Source: an uncultured Alcaligenaceae bacterium (GTDB lineage: Bacteria > Pseudomonadota > Gammaproteobacteria > Burkholderiales > Burkholderiaceae_B). From it: DNA of 11,218 bases. The DNA lies in the NCBI GenBank assembly GCA_937897265.1, contig CALCPT010000602.1:1-11218 (forward strand), in the 5' to 3' direction. The notes beneath the pieces are model-generated. The model worked only from the letters and a program-made list of their open reading frames with translations. It had not been told where the DNA came from and searched no databases. Positions 7,112 through 11,218 of this stretch are shown piece by piece; within the stretch, counting starts at the first letter, position 1, and each line of letters begins with the position of its first letter. Made by a program: the position numbers and the translations under genes.

Positions 7112-7321
7112 TTAGTGGCCGTGCACAACAGTGCCGGCAGCCAATTGATAGTGTGTGCCACAGTAAGGGCAATTGACCGCGCCGGTGCGTGTGACGTCAA
7201 GAAATACGCGTGGGTGCATGCTCCAGAGCGGGGCGCGTGGGCCTGGACAATGTAGGGGCAGATCGGCAGCATCGACTTGTACTGGTGCTTGCTCTTTGCC
7301 AGAGGCGGGGGCTTGCGTCAT
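7112..7321 (-). CDS. zf-CHCC zinc-finger domain protein
   Basis: This is a 69-residue protein whose whole C-terminal half is the zf-CHCC domain: LHC (C25), WSMHPRVF (H36) and NCPYCGTHY (C51, C54) supply the four zinc ligands, with the usual hydrophobic strand VFLDV between them. The family includes the zinc-binding part of mitochondrial complex I subunit NDUFS6; the role of free-standing bacterial members is not settled. The start is ATG 7321, preceded by GAGA six bases upstream. An upstream TTG at 7399 would add residues unlike the family and would overlap the azlC promoter. It is the first gene of the leftward cluster with the NTF2-like and YheT-like genes, and is divergent from azlC. Confidence 0.88.
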   Translation of the reverse strand: MTQAPASGKEQAPVQVDAADLPLHCPGPRAPLWSMHPRVFLDVTRTGAVNCPYCGTHYQLAAGTVVHGH

Positions 7322-7347
7322 CGCGAATCTCAAAGAAAAAATGGATA

Positions 7348-7378
7348 CTGACAGTGTACCAAGTGCGCGGTCTACAAT
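7348..7378 (+). promoter_or_regulatory. candidate azlC promoter
   Basis: CTGACA (7348-7353) and TACAAT (7373-7378) lie 19 bases apart on the plus strand, in the divergent gap between the zf-CHCC gene and azlC. Transcription from here would begin at about 7385, virtually at the TTG start codon. The hexamers are good but the spacer is longer than the usual 17. Confidence 0.45.
7353..7358 (-). promoter_or_regulatory. candidate -10 for the zf-CHCC/NTF2/yheT cluster
   Basis: On the minus strand TACACT occupies 7358-7353, which would give a leader of about 24 bases before ATG 7321. No convincing -35 is seen. It overlaps the candidate azlC promoter, so the two divergent units probably compete for RNA polymerase. 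Confidence 0.3.
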
Positions 7379-7386
7379 AGGGGCAA

Positions 7387-8157
7387 TTGTTTCAAACACG
7401 TAAAAAATTGTTGGCTCTGTTGACGGCTCCCGCTACCTTGAATTCTCTACGCGAGCAAAAGCGCGCGGCGTTTTTGTTGGGTCTGCGAGCGATTGCGCCA
7501 GGTTTGGTCGCATTGACAATTTGGGGAATCGTCACTGGCGTTGCGATGTCGCGCTCGGGTTTGACCGATCAGACTGCGGCGGCGATGTCGCTGCTGGTGT
7601 ATGCGGGCTCGGCGCAATTGACAGCGCTGCCTTTGATGGCTGCAGGCGCGCCTTTATGGCTGATTTTTGCTGCAGGCATTATTGTGAATTTGCGTTTTGT
7701 GATTTTTGGTGCAGCGCTGCATCCTTACTTTAAGGGTTTGTCTTGGGGCAAGCGGTTGGTGATGGGGTATCTGGCTGTTGATATTGCGTTTGTCGCGTTT
7801 ATGCCCAGGTTTCACGATGCGCCACGCAAGGGTACGCTCGAACAACACTGGTTTTTTCTCGGGGCGGTCATTCCGTCGTGGTTTCTCTGGCAAATCACGT
7901 CTTTGATCGGGATCAGCTTGGGCGCTGTCGTGCCTGAGTCTTGGTCACTTGATTTTGCTGCCACGTTGGCGTTGCTCGCGCTGATGCTGCCCTTGGCCAA
8001 CACCCGGCCGATCATCCTGTCGGTGTTGGCTGCGGCGGTAGTCGCTTGGGTTGCGCAGACCTTACCGTTGCGTTTGGGCTTGCTGGCAGCTGTTGTGGTC
8101 GGCATCTTGGTGGGGATGTGGGCTGAGGCCAAGCAAACCGCTAGCAGGTCGGCCTGA
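7387..8157 (+). CDS. azlC: AzlC-family branched-chain amino acid exporter, large subunit
   Basis: This is the large subunit of a two-component inner membrane exporter related to Bacillus AzlCD and E. coli YgaZH, which move branched-chain or related amino acids out of the cell. The 256-residue frame has the family opening RAAFLLGLRAIAPGL (26-40), the strongly conserved VYAGSAQLTALPLM (71-84) and NLRFVIFGAALHPYF (101-115), and several further hydrophobic spans to about 245. There is no ATG before the first membrane helix. TTG 7387 has AGGGG (7379-7383) close upstream, and an in-frame TAG at 7378-7380 rules out anything earlier. TTG 7408, 7411 or 7438 are alternatives, and the last starts only eight residues before the conserved opening. 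The stop overlaps the azlD start by one base. Confidence 0.9.
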   Translation: MFQTRKKLLALLTAPATLNSLREQKRAAFLLGLRAIAPGLVALTIWGIVTGVAMSRSGLTDQTAAAMSLLVYAGSAQLTALPLMAAGAPLWLIFAAGIIVNLRFVIFGAALHPYFKGLSWGKRLVMGYLAVDIAFVAFMPRFHDAPRKGTLEQHWFFLGAVIPSWFLWQITSLIGISLGAVVPESWSLDFAATLALLALMLPLANTRPIILSVLAAAVVAWVAQTLPLRLGLLAAVVVGILVGMWAEAKQTASRSA

Positions 8158-8489
8158 TGGGTGACACCGCATACCTTTACTCGGCGATCTTGCTGCTCGC
8201 CCTGTGCGTAGTGATCTGTCGAACCAGTTATTTGGTCTTTGGCCATTATTTTCCGCTGCCTCCCAAATTGCGCAGCGCGTTACGTTATGCCCCACTAGCT
8301 GCACTAGTGGCAATTATTGTTCCTGATGTACTACCTTGGACAGCCCAGAGTGGACCTCAGTTTGACCTCAGGTTTTTGGCTGCTGGCGTGTCGATCTTGG
8401 TGTTTTTAGCGACCCGCAATGGCTTGTTCGTGATTTTGTCCGGGATGCTTGCTTTATGGTCTCTGCGCGGATTATTACTGTTGTTTTAG
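8157..8489 (+). CDS. azlD: AzlD-family exporter small subunit
   Basis: This 110-residue membrane protein has four hydrophobic segments (about 7-22, 44-60, 71-86 and 89-109) and the AzlD landmarks: an arginine and proline region before the second helix (PPKLRSALRYAPLAAL) and VPDVL after it. It is the obligatory small partner of AzlC. Its ATG begins on the last base of the azlC TGA (TGATG), a classic arrangement for translational coupling and balanced subunit production. The length is normal for the family. A 7-base inverted repeat lies inside it at 8292-8310. Confidence 0.9.
   Translation: MGDTAYLYSAILLLALCVVICRTSYLVFGHYFPLPPKLRSALRYAPLAALVAIIVPDVLPWTAQSGPQFDLRFLAAGVSILVFLATRNGLFVILSGMLALWSLRGLLLLF
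8292..8310. repeat. inverted repeat inside azlD
   Basis: CCACTAG (8292-8298) and CTAGTGG (8304-8310) form a perfect 7-base inverted repeat with a 5-base spacer, and CACTAG also occurs twice in direct orientation. It falls in the codons just before the second hydrophobic segment. It may be chance or a weak RNA hairpin. Confidence 0.4.
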
Positions 8490-8587
8490 GGTCTCAAACC
8501 AAAGTGGAATCGGGCATGAGCCAAGGGCAATCCCGAACTTGGAGATGCGACTGGAGTACACTAGCAGGCGTTTCCTTAAATAATTCA
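8490..8587 (+). promoter_or_regulatory. azlD-rhlE gap with candidate rhlE -10
   Basis: The gap holds short, poorly nested inverted repeats (TCGGG at 8510-8514 with CCCGA at 8532-8536; CCAAG at 8521-8525 with CTTGG at 8538-8542), with no U run, so no terminator is claimed for azlCD. TACACT at 8557-8562 is the best -10 candidate for rhlE, though no good -35 lies 17 bases upstream. The last 15 bases are AT-rich. Confidence 0.3.
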
Positions 8588-8614
8588 ATGACTTCAATCA
8601 TTCAAACTACTTGA
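8588..8614 (+). other. 8-codon upstream ORF overlapping the rhlE start
   Basis: ATG at 8588 opens a frame reading MTSIIQTT and stopping at TGA 8612-8614. This overlaps the TTG start of rhlE in the sequence TTGA. The eight residues match the RhlE N-terminus MTSTIQPT at six positions, if the TTG is read as Met. It may be a real leader ORF coupling translation to rhlE, the remnant of a small tandem duplication, or the true rhlE start broken by a one-base indel. Neither start has a clear Shine-Dalgarno. Confidence 0.45.
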
Positions 8615-8634
8615 CCTCTACTATTCAACCAACA
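8588..8634 (+). repeat. degenerate tandem repeat at the rhlE 5' end
   Basis: The 24 bases from 8588 and the 24 bases from 8611 agree at 16 positions, and the encoded peptides at six of eight. The copies start 23 bases apart, so they are in different reading frames. This looks like an old local duplication of the gene start. Confidence 0.45.
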
Positions 8635-10119
8635 GATACACCAGTCGCAGCAATCCCCACGTTTTCTGAAATCGGGTTGCACCCAGCGCTGTTACAAGCC
8701 GTGCTTGATACCGGCTACACGACACCCACTCCTATTCAGGCGCAAGCAGTGCCCTTGGCTATGGCTGGGCAAGACGTCATGGGTGCGGCTCAAACAGGCA
8801 CCGGCAAGACCGCGGCCTTTACGTTGCCGATTTTGCATCGTCTGATGGCCTTTGCCAACAGTAGCGCGTCGCCTGCTCGCCATCCTGTGCGTGCTTTGAT
8901 TTTGACGCCGACCCGCGAGCTCGCAGACCAGGTGGCAGACAGTGTGAAGCGCTACAGCAAGCTCACGCCGCTGCGCTCGACGGTGGTGTTTGGTGGGGTC
9001 GACATTAATCCGCAAAAAGAGGCGTTGCGCAATGGTTGCGAAGTCTTGATCGCGACGCCCGGGCGTTTGCTCGATCATGTTGAGCAACGCAACGTTAATC
9101 TTAGCCAGGTCGGCATTTTGGTCTTGGATGAAGCCGACCGCATGCTTGATATGGGTTTTTTGCCCGATCTCGAACGAATCATCCGTTTATTGCCAACACC
9201 TAGGCAAACCTTGCTGTTCTCGGCAACGTTTAGCAACGATATTCGTAAACTTGGTCGTACCTATTTAAATAGCCCAATTGAAATTGAAGTGGCAGGCCGC
9301 AACGCCACCGCCGATACGGTCACGCAAATTGCGTACGCGATGTCGGGTGATACCAAGCGGGCAGCCGTGGTGCACTTGGTCAAATCTCGTGGCCTCAAAC
9401 AAGTGATTGTGTTTTCAAATACCAAAATCGGTACGAGTCGTCTGGCACGTCAACTTGAAATTGATGGCGTACGGGCTGAATCGATTCATGGCGACAAAAC
9501 TCAAGCCGATCGAATGAAGGCGCTTGAAGCGTTTAAGGCCGGCGAGTTAGAAGTGTTGGTCGCTACCGACGTGGCTGCGCGCGGCTTGGATGTGGCGGGT
9601 GTGCCGTGCGTGATTAATTACGATTTACCACACAGCGCCGAAGATTACGTTCACCGCATTGGTCGCACAGGCCGTGCGGGGGCATTGGGTGAGGCGATCT
9701 CACTGTTTGCTCCGGCCGAAGAAAAATACCTGCTCGATATTGAAAAGCTCATTAAAAATTCGATCGTGCGTGCCACGCTCGACATCCCGAGCGAGTTACT
9801 GGCGCGGGGCGTTTCGCGCGACGATTCGCGTACCGGTCGTTCGAGCTTCGGGTCAGAGCGTAGCTCTGGCGCGTCGAGTTCTGAGCGTAACCCGAGTGCG
9901 CGAGGTGGTTATGGCGAGCGCTCAGAACGTGGCGCGCGACCAAGCCGCTACAGTGCACCAGCTAAGCCGATTGATGATTTTTTTACAAAGCCGTATCAGC
10001 CTTCAGCCGCCTCGGTGGCTGCTGCCGCGCAGGCGCCAGTCACCTCGGTGAAAAAGCCTTCGTTACTAACGAAACGTCCGGTGGGGTTGTTGCTCGGGGC
10101 TGCGCAAAAAAAAGCCTGA
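8611..10119 (+). CDS. rhlE: DEAD-box ATP-dependent RNA helicase, RhlE type
   Basis: This 502-residue cytoplasmic helicase unwinds RNA duplexes in ribosome assembly and RNA decay. All motifs are present in order: Q motif with F18 and Q43, AQTGTGKT 60-67, PTRELA 100-105, TPGR 149-152, DEAD 173-176, SAT 204-206, VIVFSNTK 265-272, ATDVAARGLD 318-327 and HRIGRTGR 348-355. After the core (to about 395) comes a disordered tail rich in Arg, Ser and Gly (about 400-450), then a short patch PIDDFFTKPYQPS and a final KRPVGLLLGAAQKKA, resembling tails of Burkholderiales RhlE proteins. The only in-frame start before the Q motif is TTG 8611, without a ribosome site. An upstream 8-codon ORF overlaps it, and a frameshift near 8609 is possible. 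The final codons contain eight consecutive A residues. It converges on the thioredoxin-fold gene with seven bases between. Confidence 0.94.
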   Translation: MTSTIQPTDTPVAAIPTFSEIGLHPALLQAVLDTGYTTPTPIQAQAVPLAMAGQDVMGAAQTGTGKTAAFTLPILHRLMAFANSSASPARHPVRALILTPTRELADQVADSVKRYSKLTPLRSTVVFGGVDINPQKEALRNGCEVLIATPGRLLDHVEQRNVNLSQVGILVLDEADRMLDMGFLPDLERIIRLLPTPRQTLLFSATFSNDIRKLGRTYLNSPIEIEVAGRNATADTVTQIAYAMSGDTKRAAVVHLVKSRGLKQVIVFSNTKIGTSRLARQLEIDGVRAESIHGDKTQADRMKALEAFKAGELEVLVATDVAARGLDVAGVPCVINYDLPHSAEDYVHRIGRTGRAGALGEAISLFAPAEEKYLLDIEKLIKNSIVRATLDIPSELLARGVSRDDSRTGRSSFGSERSSGASSSERNPSARGGYGERSERGARPSRYSAPAKPIDDFFTKPYQPSAASVAAAAQAPVTSVKKPSLLTKRPVGLLLGAAQKKA

Positions 10120-10131
10120 CACGAAGTTAGG
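10106..10131 (-). terminator. candidate intrinsic terminator of the thioredoxin-fold gene
   Basis: Read on the minus strand, CCTAAC (10131-10126) pairs with GTCAGG (10120-10115) around a five-base TTCGT loop, with five of six pairs formed, then one C and a run of eight T (10113-10106). The stop codons of both convergent genes lie in the stem, and the T run is the A8 tract of the last rhlE codons. The stem is short with one A-C mismatch, so efficiency is doubtful despite the good U run. The plus-strand version of the stem is not followed by a U run. Confidence 0.45.
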
Positions 10132-10513
10132 ATGTTTGACTAAGAGTTTTTAACTGCTCAATTAAGTCTTCAGGTAATCCACTGCGTTGCGGCTGACCCG
10201 GCGTTTGCATCGTCTGAATCAAGCGACTTAGGTGTTCGATATGGGGCAGTATGGTCCCCATAAAACGAACCTGATGATCTTGCACAATCGCGATTGTCGG
10301 AAAGTTCTCAACGTCTTCATCGCCCAGTAGTTCGGGATAATCCTCAATGTCTGCCCAGATGAAACAAATGTCAGGATGTTGCTGACCGAGCGCCTCGTAT
10401 TTTGGTTGGTAGGCTTTGCAGGCATCGCACCAGGCTGCACAAAAACATATGACGACAGTGAGCCCCGGCCGCTCGAGGGCTTGGGCAAGTGTTGGTGAGT
10501 TTGGAAGAAACAC
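10127..10513 (-). CDS. thioredoxin-fold protein with CDAC active site
   Basis: This 128-residue protein has a thioredoxin fold. Strand VVICFCAAW leads into the active site W28-C29-D30-A31-C32 followed by KAYQP. The cis-proline is P72 (ENFPTIAI), and the C-terminal helix has sequence LSRLIQTM. The CxxC dipeptide is Asp-Ala rather than the Gly-Pro of standard thioredoxin, which usually shifts redox potential and partners. An extra cysteine sits at 25. There is no signal peptide, so it is probably cytoplasmic, and its function beyond thiol-disulfide exchange is unknown. The start is GTG 10513, the only plausible initiator before the fold; an ATG at 10527 is out of frame, and a TAG closes the frame upstream. 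There is no Shine-Dalgarno, but TATGCT lies 10 bases before it. It is divergent from the EI24 gene. Confidence 0.85.
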   Translation of the reverse strand: MFLPNSPTLAQALERPGLTVVICFCAAWCDACKAYQPKYEALGQQHPDICFIWADIEDYPELLGDEDVENFPTIAIVQDHQVRFMGTILPHIEHLSRLIQTMQTPGQPQRSGLPEDLIEQLKTLSQTS

Positions 10514-10517
10514 GTTT

Positions 10518-10550
10518 TTGACAGCATAAAGGATCAGGTTTGTCTATGAT
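10518..10550 (+). promoter_or_regulatory. candidate promoter for the EI24-family gene
   Basis: A consensus -35, TTGACA (10518-10523), and a good -10, TATGAT (10545-10550), lie on the plus strand but 21 bases apart, which is longer than usual. Transcription from here would give a leader of about 75 bases before the EI24 start. The region also holds the 5' end of the divergent thioredoxin-fold gene. Confidence 0.35.
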
Positions 10551-10631
10551 AGCCTCGTTTGCGTGTCTGGCTCGGGTCGCTGGCGGCGCACGTGTACCTG
10601 TTGCACTATCTGTTTTTCGGAGAATTTCACG

Positions 10632-11218
10632 TTGAATCCTACCCAAACAAGGCAGCAACCCCAAATTATGGAGCAATCGCTCGGCTTACAGGGGGTGGGT
10701 CAGGCGTTCGGTCGCGCACTGGCTTCGCAATGTCACCCTCGCATGTTGTTTGCCATGTTGATGCCCTTTTTGATTGTGCTGGGGGCGGTGATTGTGCTGG
10801 TCTCTGTGGCACTGGGGCCTCTCACTGCCTGGCTGACCCAGCAAGTGACGGACTCTAGTGTCTTGATCGACGCCAACGAATGGCTGGTATCGCTCGGTTT
10901 ATTTTCGTTATTGTCGGTCAAAGCCTGGTTGCTGACCCTGACCGCGCTCTTGTTACTGTTGCCCGCTTCGGGGATTCTTGGTCTAGCCGTAGCGGCGGTA
11001 TTTGTGATGCCTTTGGTGGTTTCGCATTTATCGCGCCATCGCTACGCGGACGTGACCAAGCAGGGCGAATATGGCTTTGTCGTGAGCTTCTGGAACGCAC
11101 TGTGGGTGAGTGTGGTTTTTTTATTAGGCTGGGTGTTAACGCTACCCTTTTGGTTGTTTCCGCCGTTGGGCTTGCTGGTATCGCTTTTGTGGTGGACCTT
11201 CGCTTTTTCTCGGATGAT
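10632..11218 (+). CDS. EI24-domain membrane protein, 3' partial
   Basis: The frame is open from TTG 10632 to the window end (195 codons), so the C-terminus is missing. The start is supported by GGAG at 10619-10622, nine bases upstream. ATG 10668 (residue 13) lacks a well-spaced ribosome site and is the alternative. The visible part has hydrophobic spans at about 38-62, 91-126 and 152-190, separated by the polar loop SHLSRHRYADVTKQGEYGF, which together match the EI24/CysZ-like family of inner membrane proteins. E. coli CysZ, a sulfate importer, belongs to this superfamily, but nothing here ties this protein to sulfate; betaproteobacterial members are mostly uncharacterised. A different frame at 10559-10858 overlaps its start and is Cys/Gly-rich without any domain; it is judged a shadow. 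Confidence 0.8.
   Translation, partial: MNPTQTRQQPQIMEQSLGLQGVGQAFGRALASQCHPRMLFAMLMPFLIVLGAVIVLVSVALGPLTAWLTQQVTDSSVLIDANEWLVSLGLFSLLSVKAWLLTLTALLLLLPASGILGLAVAAVFVMPLVVSHLSRHRYADVTKQGEYGFVVSFWNALWVSVVFLLGWVLTLPFWLFPPLGLLVSLLWWTFAFSRM

Noticed and set aside
7101..7172. A 24-residue N-terminal extension of the NTF2-like protein.
   Set aside because: It would overlap the zf-CHCC coding region and has unlike composition; AAGGG before ATG 7100 supports the shorter form.
8141..8568. CTAGCAGG occurring twice, at 8141-8148 and 8561-8568, as a possible regulatory repeat around azlD.
   Set aside because: Only eight bases with no flanking similarity; one copy lies within azlC codons. Chance is sufficient.
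10371..10676. A 101-residue minus-strand frame across the thioredoxin-fold gene start.
   Set aside because: Its composition is Arg/Cys-rich and shadow-like, whereas the overlapping frame carries the WCDAC and cis-proline features.
10559..10858. A 99-residue plus-strand frame starting with ATG just before the EI24 gene.
   Set aside because: It lacks a ribosome site and any recognisable domain, is Gly/Cys-rich, and covers the EI24 start, whose frame has clear membrane helices and a GGAG site.
1..11218. A search by eye for phage, transposon, toxin-antitoxin, CRISPR or defence genes as the basis of a new system.
   Set aside because: All sizeable frames resolve to housekeeping or conserved families, and no integrase, transposase, terminal repeats, attachment sites or spacer arrays were seen.

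Overview
The window reads as an ordinary chromosomal segment of a betaproteobacterium, most likely order Burkholderiales and close to the Alcaligenaceae. This rests on the kinds of proteins and on their general resemblance to that group (an RhlE-type helicase with a Burkholderiales-like tail, a zf-CHCC protein, a CtaG protein, EI24 and TM2 membrane proteins), not on a database search. No rRNA, tRNA, CRISPR array, insertion sequence or prophage is visible. Coding density is high and no gene-free gap exceeds 300 bases.

Layout, left to right. The end of a TM2-domain membrane protein (+) converges on a 59-residue predicted membrane protein (-). Next come Xaa-Pro aminopeptidase pepP (-) and, divergently, the cytochrome oxidase assembly protein ctaG (+). 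ctaG converges on galU (-), with a short hairpin between them. galU is divergent from a BepA-like periplasmic M48/TPR protease (+). The protease gene overlaps tail to tail with a leftward cluster transcribed in the order zf-CHCC protein, NTF2/SnoaL-like protein, YheT-like hydrolase. Divergent from that cluster is azlC-azlD (+), a two-subunit amino acid exporter. It is followed by the DEAD-box RNA helicase rhlE (+), which converges on a thioredoxin-fold protein (-). That gene is divergent from an EI24-family membrane protein (+), cut by the window end.

Functionally this is a housekeeping mixture: peptide turnover (PepP), respiratory oxidase biogenesis (CtaG), UDP-glucose supply for envelope sugars (GalU), outer membrane quality control (BepA-like), amino acid export (AzlCD), RNA remodelling (RhlE) and redox or thiol chemistry (thioredoxin fold). 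The co-transcribed units supported by the sequence are azlC-azlD, which overlap by one base, and the tightly spaced zf-CHCC/NTF2/yheT cluster.

I found no convincing undescribed multi-gene system. The parts that merit a second look are small. They are a tiny upstream ORF ending across the TTG start of rhlE and encoding a near copy of the RhlE N-terminus, a perfect 20-base palindrome near the 3' end of the NTF2-like gene, a small membrane protein gene that is easily missed, a degenerate repeat across the end of pepP, and an unusually high share of non-ATG starts, several lying directly behind -10-like boxes.
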